In this document: positions 20,231 through 27,868 of the stretch, piece after piece
Numbering within the stretch: position 1 is the stretch's first letter
Layout: each line of letters begins with the position of its first letter
Assembly: GCF_003837865.1 (NCBI RefSeq)
Contig: NZ_RQIS01000016.1
Location: 62,001 to 126,000 of the forward strand
DNA: 64,000 bases
Direction: 5' to 3'
Source of the DNA: Paraburkholderia dinghuensis
GTDB lineage: Bacteria > Pseudomonadota > Gammaproteobacteria > Burkholderiales > Burkholderiaceae
The notes under the pieces: generated by a model
What the model was told of the DNA's origin: nothing
Seen by the model: the letters and a program-made list of their open reading frames with translations, nothing else
Databases searched by the model: none
Translations under genes and position numbers: made by a program

Positions 20231-21130
20231 TTAATGCGAGCGGATCATCGTGCCGAACGGCTGCTCGGTCAGGATTTCGAGCAGCACGGAATGCTCGATC
20301 CGGCCGTCGATGATGTGCACCGAGCGCACGCCGCTCTTGGCTGCGTCGAGCGCCGACGAGATCTTCGGCAGCATGCCGCCAGAGATCGTGCCGTCTTCGA
20401 AGAGCGCGTCGATCTCGCGTGCCGAGAGATTCGTGAGCAGGTTGCCCGCCTTGTCCATCACGCCGGGGATGTTGGTCATCATCACGAGCTTCTCGGCGTT
20501 GAGCACGACTGCGAGCTTGCCCGCCACCAGATCGGCGTTGATGTTGTACGAGAGCCCGTCTTCGCCAAAGCCGATCGGCGAGATCACCGGAATGAACGCG
20601 TCGTCCTGGAGCGCCCGCACGACCGCCGGATTGATCTGCTCGACTTCGCCGACCTGGCCGATGTCGACGTACTGGCCCGGGTTGTCGCGGTCCGGCATCA
20701 TCAGCTTGCGCGCGTGGATCAGGCCGCCGTCCTTGCCGGTCAGGCCCACCGCATGACCGCCGAAGTGGTTGATGAGCGTGACGATGTCCTGCTGCACCTC
20801 GCCGCCGAGCACCCACTCGACGACTTCCATCGTTTCTTCGTCGGTGACGCGCATGCCCTGGACGAAGGTACCCTGCTTGCCGATCTTCTTGAGCGCCTGG
20901 TCGATCTGCGGGCCGCCGCCGTGCACGATGACCGGGTTGATCCCCACGAGCTTGAGCAGGATGACGTCGCGCGCGAAGCCCTGCTTGAGTCGCTCTTCGG
21001 TCATGGCATTGCCGCCGTACTTGATGACGACGGTCTTGCCGTGATACTGGCGGATGTACGGCAGCGCTTCAGCCAGAATTTCTGCTTTCAGGGTGGGCGC
21101 GATCTGCGAGAGGTCGATGGGCTCGGACAT
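20231..21130 (-). CDS. argB: Acetylglutamate kinase
   Basis: ArgB phosphorylates N-acetyl-L-glutamate in arginine biosynthesis. The 299-residue protein has the amino-acid-kinase fold with KYGGNAM near residue 38, the VHGGGPQI motif near 70, GLTGKDGGLI near 135, and the C-terminal DGRIEHSVLLEILTEQPFGTMI. The N-terminal helix before the first motif is the extension that in other ArgB proteins is associated with hexamer formation and arginine feedback inhibition. It heads the minus-strand argB-HAD-slmA group and is divergent from the CWC gene. Confidence 0.97.
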   Translation of the reverse strand: MSEPIDLSQIAPTLKAEILAEALPYIRQYHGKTVVIKYGGNAMTEERLKQGFARDVILLKLVGINPVIVHGGGPQIDQALKKIGKQGTFVQGMRVTDEETMEVVEWVLGGEVQQDIVTLINHFGGHAVGLTGKDGGLIHARKLMMPDRDNPGQYVDIGQVGEVEQINPAVVRALQDDAFIPVISPIGFGEDGLSYNINADLVAGKLAVVLNAEKLVMMTNIPGVMDKAGNLLTNLSAREIDALFEDGTISGGMLPKISSALDAAKSGVRSVHIIDGRIEHSVLLEILTEQPFGTMIRSH

Positions 21131-21500
21131 GGCGGCGGGGAATGGGCAAAAAACGGGGGAAAAGACGGTTCAAACAGGCCGAATTGTACAGGACTGGCGC
21201 GCTGCAACAGGGTTTTGATCGGGGTTTCGGGCGCGCTTCCGACATGGCGCGATGCGCACCGGCGCGCGCTCGCCGGGGACGCGCGAGGACGGTGTGGCGC
21301 GCATCGTACCAGGTTGGCCTCGCCGGAATCGCTGGCGGCCGCGCATGGTGCGCCGGGTCGGAGGCGATGCCGGTCACCGTCGGAGCATGCACGCGGCGCA
21401 TTGTGCGCCCCAACGTGTTCTGCTTGCCAACCCGGCGCGAGCGCGTGCTGTGGCATCATTTCTTTACCGCCGAAGTCGGCTTCACAGGGAGCGCGCCGCC
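21131..21500. other. Divergent argB / CWC gene region
   Basis: This 370-bp gap holds the promoters of the divergent genes. On the minus strand a TACAAT (21183-21188) close to argB is a plausible -10 without a clear -35. No gene, repeat or RNA element was recognised. Confidence 0.35.
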
Positions 21501-21746
21501 ATGACCGCCTCCGTCACCCCCGCCGCGGGCGTGAAACACGCGCGCTGCCCGCGCTGCGGCCGGACCTTCGACTGCGGCCGGAACACCGAACCCTTCGATT
21601 GCTGGTGCCGCACGCTCCCTGCGCTTCCCGCGAGCCAGCTCGATCCGCGCGGACGCTGTCTGTGCCCCGAATGTCTCGCTGATGCCGCCGCGCCCGCCAC
21701 AATCGAACCGGGCGACGCCACCGGCAACAGGGGGCTCGTGCGCTGA
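21501..21746 (+). CDS. Cysteine-rich CWC-family protein
   Basis: This 81-residue protein has six cysteines in the arrangement CPRCGRTFDCG, FDCWC and CLCPEC. That pattern matches the Cysteine-rich CWC family, small proteins of unknown function. The paired CxxC motifs strongly suggest a bound zinc or iron-sulfur site. The ATG at 21501 is preferred because the homologous region begins about 12 residues later; upstream in-frame starts add nothing family-like. It is divergent from argB and stands alone. The biological role is not known. Confidence 0.82.
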   Translation: MTASVTPAAGVKHARCPRCGRTFDCGRNTEPFDCWCRTLPALPASQLDPRGRCLCPECLADAAAPATIEPGDATGNRGLVR

Positions 21747-22450
21747 GACGGGCATAAGTGCCAGCGCTGAATTTGCGTTCCGCTTCGCCCCGGGTCTGGG
21801 CTGAGGGAGAGTGGTTCGTGCGGCGCGAGCACCGGGTGGTCCCGGTTGACGTTCTTCTCGGGTGCCAGGCCGGTGCCGGTCGGTTGCGGTCACGTCAAAT
21901 TGGCCCACGCCCGACTGTCGCCCGTGCCCCCGGCTACGGCATCATCGATGCAGAGGACATTTTCGCGACTGCTAAGTTTGATATAAATCAATATTGCTAC
22001 AAGATTGTTGCGAAGATCGGGGAACAATGAGGCGGCGGTCGCCGGGCGACGGTAAGGTTCGACGGCTTCCGCATGCGGAAGCCCGACCTGCAGCGCGAAC
22101 CCGGGGCTCAGGTCGGCGGTACGCTCAGGCGCGAGCCGCGTAATGGCAGCCGTAACCCGGATCGCGTTCGAGACTTCGGGTTTCGGGCACGGTCGCGACG
22201 GACGGAACGCATCCGGGTCGAGCAGTGCGTGGGGCGAGGCGTCCGTGGGCGGTCACGACCTGGCGTCGAGGTGATCGAAAAAGACTTATCAGATGGACAG
22301 AAACAGAAGCGGACCACGTAGGGTGTCTGGCATCGATTCCTCCGCCGTATTCCCGGCATACTGCCGATATGGCGTTGGGCGCCAGCTGCTGTTGGCTCGA
22401 ATCTTTTGGGGATAATCAGTCGGACCCGTCCGAACAGGTAAACTGGCACC
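21747..22450. other. 704-bp region upstream of regB
   Basis: No reading frame here resembles a protein family, and the frames present have poor codon bias. The stretch contains the FNR-type site at 21978-21991, a perfect 20-bp palindrome centred at 22073/22074 (arms GGCTTCCGCA), a possible -10 GATAAT at 22411-22416, and a second inverted repeat TCGGAC-CC-GTCCGA at 22420-22433 between that -10 and the regB start. Such density of dyads suggests a complex regulatory region or a small RNA. Confidence 0.5.
21978..21991. promoter_or_regulatory. FNR/Anr-type binding site
   Basis: TTGATATAAATCAA is a perfect match to the FNR/Anr/Dnr consensus TTGAT-N4-ATCAA. It lies in a locally AT-rich stretch of an otherwise GC-rich gap, 460 bp upstream of regB and 232 bp downstream of the CWC gene. 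No convincing -10 is placed at class II distance on either strand, so whether it activates or represses and which gene it serves is open. Confidence 0.75.
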
Positions 22451-23824
22451 ATGTATCGCATCACCGTCAGTGCTCGCGTCAATCTTAGCCATCTCTTCTG
22501 GCTGCGCAGCCTTGCCATCATCGGACAACTCTGCACGATCGCGGTCGTGCAGTTCTTCCTCGGCGTGCGTCTGCCGCTGCCGGCCATGCTGTTCGTGATC
22601 GCGATGGAGGTGGCTTTCAACGGCGTCACCTGGATGCGCGTCGCGCAGGATCGTCCCGAGTCCAATCTCGAGCTGTTCGGGCAGATCTGGGTCGATCTCG
22701 GCGCACTCTCCGCGCTGCTCTTTCTCTCGGGCGGCACGACCAATCCGTTCGTCTCGCTCTACCTGCCCTCGCTTGCGATCGCTGCGGCCGTGCTGCCGTG
22801 GTATCTCACCGGCTGGCTCGCTGCGTTCGCGGTGACCTGCTACGTACTGCTCGGCTTCGATAACGTGCCGCTCAACCTGGACAACCCCAATAACCTGTTC
22901 GACTACTATCGGGCGGGCATGTGGGTGAACTTCATGGTGAGCGTCGGGTTGATCGTGTGGTTCGTCGCGCGCATGTCGACCGCTCTGCGCCAGCGCGACC
23001 ACGCACTCGGCGACGCGCAGCAGCGCCTCCTGCGCGACGAGCGCGCGGTGGCGCTGGGCGTGCAGGCGGCGACCGTCGCGCACGAGATCGGCACGCCGCT
23101 CTCGACGATCGCGATGCTCACCGAGGAATTGCGCGACTGCGCGCGCACCGACAAGGCGCTCACCCCCTACGTCGACGACCTCGCCCTGCTCGAGCGGCAG
23201 ATTTCGCTGTGCACGTCGGCGCTTGCGCGTCTGCGCAGCCGCGCTTCGTCGGAGGGTACCCGCGAGGCCGTGAGCGAGTGGCTCGGTCCGTTCGTCGAGC
23301 AATGGCGGCTGCGCCATCCTCACGTCAAATTCGAGCAACTGGGCGATGCGCCCGGCAATCTGAGCCTCGACGACACGGTGGCAGTCGGCCAGATTCTGAC
23401 TATCCTGCTCGACAACGCCGCGCGTGCGAGCCGCGATTACGTGACGTTGCGCGCGTATGCATCGGCGCGCGCGGGTTATATCGATTTCGAAGTCTGCGAC
23501 GCTGGGCCTGGTATCCCGGCGTCGCTGCGTAACACGCTCGGCGCGGCGCCCGTGGAAAGCACACAGGGTGGCCATGGTGTTGGGCTGTATCTGGCGTTTT
23601 CGTCGGCGGCGCGGCTGGGCGGATTGATCGATCTGTCCGACGTTGCTTCGTCCGTCGCAGCGGGCGAAGGCCCGGGCGCGGCGGGCGGCGGAAGTAGTGG
23701 AGGGAGCGCAGGTCGCGAGCACAAGTCGCGCGGCACGCGCGCCGTATTGCACGTGCCGGTGAGGACCGGCGCGTCAGCAGCGGCGCCGGACGCGCGTGCA
23801 CAGGATGCGGCCGCCGCAGGTTAA
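22451..23824 (+). CDS. regB: Redox-sensing histidine kinase RegB/PrrB/ActS type
   Basis: RegB senses the quinone pool and redox state and phosphorylates RegA to switch respiration-related genes. The 457-residue protein has six membrane helices in the first ~175 residues. The quinone-binding signature GGTTNPF sits at 94-100, and the H-box VAHEIGTPLSTI contains phospho-acceptor His211. The ATP-binding domain shows the N box LLDNAARAS, DAGPGIP and GHGVGLYLAFSSAARLGG. Cys254 lies about where RegB proteins carry the redox-active cysteine, judged by spacing only. The last ~50 residues are Gly/Ser/Ala-rich. regA follows 57 bp downstream. An FNR-type site lies upstream. Confidence 0.93.
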   Translation: MYRITVSARVNLSHLFWLRSLAIIGQLCTIAVVQFFLGVRLPLPAMLFVIAMEVAFNGVTWMRVAQDRPESNLELFGQIWVDLGALSALLFLSGGTTNPFVSLYLPSLAIAAAVLPWYLTGWLAAFAVTCYVLLGFDNVPLNLDNPNNLFDYYRAGMWVNFMVSVGLIVWFVARMSTALRQRDHALGDAQQRLLRDERAVALGVQAATVAHEIGTPLSTIAMLTEELRDCARTDKALTPYVDDLALLERQISLCTSALARLRSRASSEGTREAVSEWLGPFVEQWRLRHPHVKFEQLGDAPGNLSLDDTVAVGQILTILLDNAARASRDYVTLRAYASARAGYIDFEVCDAGPGIPASLRNTLGAAPVESTQGGHGVGLYLAFSSAARLGGLIDLSDVASSVAAGEGPGAAGGGSSGGSAGREHKSRGTRAVLHVPVRTGASAAAPDARAQDAAAAG

Positions 23825-23881
23825 GGTATCGGATCAGGCGCGGCCCGGCGCGGCGCCGCCTAACAACACGGAGAAGCAGGC

Positions 23882-24424
23882 ATGAGCGATATGAATTTTC
23901 TGGTCATCGACGACGATGAGGTGTTCTCCGACATTCTCACGCGCGGCCTGGCGCGGCGCGGTTACCAGGTGCAGCAGGCGCACAACGCCGAAGAGGCGAT
24001 CCGCTTCGCGAACCAGCAGAAGTTCTCGCAGATCACGGTGGACCTGCATCTGGGCAGCGATTCGGGTCTCTCGCTCGTCGCGCCGCTGCGCGACCTTCAG
24101 CCCGATGCACGCATGCTCGTGCTGACGGGCTACGCGAGCATCGCGACGGCGGTTCAGGCGGTGAAGGACGGCGCCGACAACTACCTCGCGAAGCCCGCGA
24201 ACGTCGAGATGATTCTCTCGGCACTGCAAAGCGACGCGAGCGCACTGCAGGCTGACGCCGCGATCGAAAATCCGGCGCCGCTCTCGGTCGCGCGCCTCGA
24301 ATGGGAACACATCCAGCGCGTGCTGGCCGAGCACGGCGGCAACATCTCCGCCACGGCGCGAGCGCTCAACATGCACCGCCGCACGCTGCAGCGCAAGCTG
24401 GCGAAGCGTCCGGTGCGCCAGTAA
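23882..24424 (+). CDS. regA: Response regulator RegA/PrrA/ActR type
   Basis: RegA is the DNA-binding partner of RegB and controls redox-dependent energy metabolism genes. The 180-residue protein has a receiver domain with acidic residues Asp10-Asp12, phospho-acceptor Asp54 in QITVDLHLG, Thr in VLTGYAS and Lys in YLAKPANV. The short C-terminal Fis-type helix-turn-helix HGGNISATARALNMHRRTLQRK is nearly invariant across the RegA family. It follows regB after 57 bp and is closed by a strong intrinsic terminator shared with the convergent hslU. Confidence 0.95.
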   Translation: MSDMNFLVIDDDEVFSDILTRGLARRGYQVQQAHNAEEAIRFANQQKFSQITVDLHLGSDSGLSLVAPLRDLQPDARMLVLTGYASIATAVQAVKDGADNYLAKPANVEMILSALQSDASALQADAAIENPAPLSVARLEWEHIQRVLAEHGGNISATARALNMHRRTLQRKLAKRPVRQ

Positions 24425-24472
24425 GCGCGGCATTCGCTTTAGCCGCTGCGCGCGGCGTGGCGTGTCAAAAGG

Positions 24473-24496
24473 AAAGGGGCCCTGCGGGGCCCCTTT
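24473..24496 (+). terminator. Bidirectional intrinsic terminator regA / hslU
   Basis: A perfect 10-bp stem (AAAGGGGCCC / GGGCCCCTTT) with a TGCG loop is followed by GTTT on the plus strand and preceded by A-rich sequence that gives a U-run on the minus strand. It sits between the stop codons of the convergent regA and hslU genes and can end transcription from both sides. Confidence 0.9.
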
Positions 24497-24522
24497 GTTT
24501 GTCGCCTGCGCCCGGGTGGCGC

Positions 24523-25872
24523 TTACAGCACGTAGCGCGACAGATCTTCGTCTTGCGCGACTTCGCCGAGCGCGCGATCGACGTAAGCGGCATCGATCGT
24601 GACGCTCTTTCCCGCGTGGTTGCCGGCCGAGAATGACACGTCTTCGAGCAGCTTCTCGATCACCGTGTAAAGGCGGCGTGCACCGATGTTCTCGGTCTTC
24701 TCGTTGACGGCGAACGCGATCTCCGCGAGTCGGCGGATGCCGTCTTCCGCGAAATCGAGCTGTACGTCCTCAGTGGCGAGCAGCGCCTGATATTGCTTGA
24801 CGAGGCTCGCGTCGGTCGCGACGAGAATCGCTTCGAAGTCCTTCACAGACAGCGAGTCAAGTTCGACGCGGATCGGGAAGCGTCCCTGCAGTTCCGGAAT
24901 CAGATCGCTCGGCTTCGCGAGGTGGAACGCGCCGCTCGCGATGAACAGGATGTGATCGGTTTTCACCATCCCGTACTTCGTGTTGATGGTCGTGCCTTCG
25001 ACCAGCGGCAGCAGATCGCGCTGCACGCCCTGGCGGGAGACCTCGCCGCCGCCGCCTTCGTTGTTGCGCGACGCAATCTTGTCGATTTCGTCGAGGAACA
25101 CGATGCCGTTCTGCTCGACGTTCTGCACGGCCTTCGTCTTGACCTCTTCGTCGTTGAGCATCTTGCCGGCTTCTTCGTCGGTGAGGACTTTCAGCGCTTC
25201 CTTGACCTTGAGCTTGCGGCGGGACTTCTTGCCGCCGCCCAGATTCGCAAACATCGAGCGGATCTGCTCGGTCATGTCCTCCATGCCCGGGGGGCCCATG
25301 ATGTCCATGCCGACTTGCGGCAGTTCGACGTCGAGTTCGATTTCCTTGTCGTCGAGCTGGCCTTCGCGCAGGCGCTTGCGGAACGTCTGGCGCGTGGTGC
25401 TTTCACCATCGCCTTGACTTGCCGTATCCGTCGACGAACCGAAGCCGACCGGACGCGCGGTCGGCACCAGGATGTCGAGGATGCGGTCTTCGGCCTGATC
25501 GGTGGCCTTGCTGCGCACTTTGCGCATTTCCGATTCGCGCGTCTGCTTCACCGAAATTTCGATGAGGTCGCGCACGATGCTGTCGACGTCACGGCCCACG
25601 TAGCCCACTTCCGTGAACTTGGTTGCTTCGATCTTGATGAACGGCGCGTCCGCGAGTTTCGCGAGACGGCGCGCAATCTCGGTCTTGCCGACGCCCGTTG
25701 GCCCGATCATGAGGATGTTCTTCGGCGTGATTTCCTGGCGCAGCGGATCGCTCACCTGCTGGCGGCGCCACCGGTTGCGCAGCGCGACGGCGACGGCCTT
25801 CTTCGCCTTCGCCTGGCCGATGATGTGTTTGTCGAGTTCCGAGACGATCTCGGCGGGGGTCATGGTGCTCAT
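24523..25872 (-). CDS. hslU: ATP-dependent protease ATPase subunit HslU
   Basis: HslU (ClpY) is the AAA+ unfoldase that feeds substrates into the HslV peptidase. The 449-residue length is standard. Walker A is GPTGVGKTEIARR near residue 60, Walker B is IVFLDEIDKIA near 260, sensor-2 is IGARRLYTVIEK near 395, and the conserved C-terminal LSRYVL inserts into HslV pockets. The start at 25872 (MSTMTPAEIV) is preceded by AAGGA; the ATG three codons later is equally possible. It lies 66 bp downstream of hslV and is co-transcribed with it. Confidence 0.97.
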   Translation of the reverse strand: MSTMTPAEIVSELDKHIIGQAKAKKAVAVALRNRWRRQQVSDPLRQEITPKNILMIGPTGVGKTEIARRLAKLADAPFIKIEATKFTEVGYVGRDVDSIVRDLIEISVKQTRESEMRKVRSKATDQAEDRILDILVPTARPVGFGSSTDTASQGDGESTTRQTFRKRLREGQLDDKEIELDVELPQVGMDIMGPPGMEDMTEQIRSMFANLGGGKKSRRKLKVKEALKVLTDEEAGKMLNDEEVKTKAVQNVEQNGIVFLDEIDKIASRNNEGGGGEVSRQGVQRDLLPLVEGTTINTKYGMVKTDHILFIASGAFHLAKPSDLIPELQGRFPIRVELDSLSVKDFEAILVATDASLVKQYQALLATEDVQLDFAEDGIRRLAEIAFAVNEKTENIGARRLYTVIEKLLEDVSFSAGNHAGKSVTIDAAYVDRALGEVAQDEDLSRYVL

Positions 25873-25938
25873 CCTGATTCCTTGTCGTGGATGATGTCGA
25901 TGGTGTCGATGCGCGTCTCCTGGACGCGCTTGCTCGAT

Positions 25939-26475
25939 CTACTCGATGGTTTCGATCACGCGGTTGTGGTTCGTGTAAATGCACATGTCGCCCGCGATTT
26001 CGAGCGATTTTTCCACGATCTCGCGAGGCGACAGATCGGTGTTGTCGACGAGCGCGCGCGCCGCGGCCTGCGCATACGAGCCGCCCGAGCCGATCGCGCA
26101 GATCCCGCCTTCGGGGTCGAGCACGTCGCCGTTGCCGGTGATGACGAGGGTGGTCTGCGCGTCGGCGGCGATCAGCATGGCTTCGAGACGGCGCAGCATG
26201 CGGTCGGTGCGCCAGTCCTTCGCGAGTTCGACGGCGGCGCGCGTGAGGTTGCCCTGATGCTTTTCGAGCTTGGCTTCGAAGCGGTCGAGGAGTGAGAAAG
26301 CATCGGCCGTGCCGCCGGCGAAGCCGACCATCACCTTGCCGCCGTAGATGCGTCGAACCTTCTTCGCGCCACCCTTCATGACGATGTTGCCGAGCGTGAC
26401 CTGGCCGTCGCCGCCGAGCGCGACCTTGTCGCCGCGCCGCACGGAGACGATCGTCGTGCCGTGAAATTGCTCCAT
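25939..26475 (-). CDS. hslV: ATP-dependent protease peptidase subunit HslV
   Basis: HslV (ClpQ) is the proteasome-like threonine peptidase of the HslVU complex. The start at 26475 (MEQFHGTTIVSVRRG) has an AAGGAAC site upstream and gives 178 residues. Removal of six residues exposes the catalytic Thr of TTIVSV. The GGDGQVTLG and GFAGGTADAF segments are conserved, as is the GSGGSYAQAAARAL motif. A longer open frame to 26586 lacks homology. A sigma-32 type promoter is visible about 130 bp upstream. Confidence 0.97.
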   Translation of the reverse strand: MEQFHGTTIVSVRRGDKVALGGDGQVTLGNIVMKGGAKKVRRIYGGKVMVGFAGGTADAFSLLDRFEAKLEKHQGNLTRAAVELAKDWRTDRMLRRLEAMLIAADAQTTLVITGNGDVLDPEGGICAIGSGGSYAQAAARALVDNTDLSPREIVEKSLEIAGDMCIYTNHNRVIETIE

Positions 26476-26607
26476 GTGGGTTCCTTTTTTACCGTTGATG
26501 CCGGTTGCTGACGGGAGTGTGCGGTGGCACGTAGGGCCGCCGTCCCTCGAAATCCTGAGCACGTGGCGAGACGCCAGGAGGCGCACACCGACGCGCGTAT
26601 CAGTCGA

Positions 26608-26635
26608 AGTTTAGGGCGGCGTCGGCGAGTTCAAG
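26608..26635 (-). promoter_or_regulatory. Predicted heat-shock (sigma-32) promoter of hslVU
   Basis: On the minus strand CTTGAA (26630-26635) is followed after 13 bp by CCCTAAACT (26608-26616). This closely resembles the RpoH consensus CTTGAA-N13..17-CCCCATNT. It lies about 130 bp upstream of the hslV start and points toward it, consistent with the known heat-shock control of hslVU. Confidence 0.7.
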
Positions 26636-26747
26636 TGGCCGCGCGGGGCAAAAACGCGCGGCGTGTGAGGTGAAGACACGGGAGGGGGCAGCGAATGGAG
26701 CAAAAAAGCGGCGAACAAGCGGCGAATAAGCGGCCAACCGCGCGCTG

Positions 26748-26780
26748 CAAAAACAAAAAGCGCACGGGACTCCGTGCGCT
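26748..26780 (-). terminator. Intrinsic terminator of dksA
   Basis: On the minus strand a perfect 9-bp stem (AGCGCACGG / CCGTGCGCT with loop AGTC) is followed directly by a run of T residues broken by one G. It begins about 58 bp after the dksA stop codon and separates dksA from hslVU, which therefore need their own promoter. Confidence 0.88.
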
Positions 26781-26837
26781 TCGATCCGGAAGGCGGATTG
26801 TACGGCGCGCACCCGCGGCGACGCGCCGGCAGGTCGA

Positions 26838-27257
26838 TCAATCGCCGAACAGCTTCTGGCGCAGTTCGCGGCGCTCCTGCGCCTCGAGCGACAGCGTGGC
26901 CGTGGGTCGCGCGAGCAGACGCGGGACGCCGATCGGCTCGCCCGTTTCCTCGCACCAACCGTATTCGCCCGAGTCGATGCGCGCGAGCGATTGCTGCACC
27001 TTCTTCAGCAGCTTGCGCTCGCGGTCGCGCGTGCGCAGTTCGAGCGCATGCTCTTCCTCGATCGTCGCGCGGTCGGCCGGATCGGGCACGATCACGGTTT
27101 CACGCAGGTTCTCGGTGGTCTGGCCCGCATTGCGGAGGATTTCCGCCTGCAGCTGTTCGAGCCGGTTCTTGAAGAAGGCGAGCTGATCCTCGTTCATGTA
27201 ATCCTTGTCGCTCATCTTCAGGATTTCGGCTTCGGTCAAGAGTCGTTTCGTCGTCAT
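26838..27257 (-). CDS. dksA: RNA polymerase-binding factor DksA, cysteine-depleted form
   Basis: DksA binds the RNA polymerase secondary channel and, with ppGpp, adjusts rRNA and amino-acid promoters. The 139-residue protein has the coiled-coil domain with the catalytic-tip DPADRA (residues 59-64) and the C-terminal globular domain. In canonical DksA four cysteines bind zinc with spacing C-x2-C-x17-C-x2-C; here the same positions read Cys102, Thr105, Ser123 and Ala126, so zinc cannot be bound by the usual site. Zinc-independent DksA proteins with this substitution pattern are known from other proteobacteria. It is followed by its own terminator. The neighbour upstream is a His-rich COG0523 GTPase. 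Confidence 0.95.
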   Translation of the reverse strand: MTTKRLLTEAEILKMSDKDYMNEDQLAFFKNRLEQLQAEILRNAGQTTENLRETVIVPDPADRATIEEEHALELRTRDRERKLLKKVQQSLARIDSGEYGWCEETGEPIGVPRLLARPTATLSLEAQERRELRQKLFGD

Positions 27258-27868
27258 CTGGCTTGCTTCTTCAATGAGTGAGGCAAAAACCTGGTGCTAT
27301 TGCCCACACTTTTGTGTTGCCCGCAATGGCCTTGTACGGGGCCTTTTTACGCTGACGCGCTGGCAGGTCCGGACGATGCGTTGTCGTGACGCCAGAATGC
27401 CGCTGCGGGGCCGAACTCCTCTGGAAACCGGTTTTCAGACGCTTCTGAGGCATTTTCCGTACCGGCTGCGCTGCGACTTTGCGTGCCGCCGGTACAGCCG
27501 ACCCACCGGTGCAAACGTTTCCGGCGGGCTGCCTTTCTGCTCGTGCTCGCAATGCTTTATGCACGTTGGCACGGCCACGATGCGCGCTACCGGCCCGGTA
27601 CCGAATCGAGGCTCAGGGTCCGGCTCCTACCTGCCGTCCAGCCTGTTTTCCAGTGGGGCCGTATTGTAACTGAATCGGAAACTCACCCCGCAAGCGGGTA
27701 ATCCCTGCGTCGGGCGGGTTTTCGACGCACCGTTATCCGGAAAATATAACGCGCCAATTGTGAAAAAGCGATGGTCGGGTACGTTATTTGAGGGGCGGCT
27801 CACGCAGACGGGGGAAAAGGCGGACCCGGCCCGGCGCACAGGGCGCGCGGGACCGGGTGACGAACGCA
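27258..27868. other. 611-bp region between the COG0523 GTPase gene and dksA
   Basis: No gene is convincing here. The stretch should contain the dksA promoter on the minus strand. It holds an inverted repeat CGTTAT-N9-ATAACG at 27731-27751 in an AT-rich segment, which vaguely recalls Zur-type operators but with wider spacing, and a CCCGC-AA-GCGGG dyad at 27691-27702. Close to the GTPase stop there is a GC-rich hairpin described separately. Confidence 0.4.
27815..27857 (-). terminator. Possible terminator of the COG0523 GTPase gene
   Basis: On the minus strand, starting about 12 bp after the stop codon, a GC-rich imperfect hairpin (outer arms CCCGG / CCGGG, inner arms GCGC / GCGC) is followed by CCGCCTTTT. 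The stem is strong but the T-run is short, so this is a moderate candidate. Confidence 0.4.

Noticed and set aside
21758..22030. 90-codon plus-strand frame after the CWC gene
   Set aside because: Codon use changes sharply along it and its end runs through the FNR-type site; no family resemblance.
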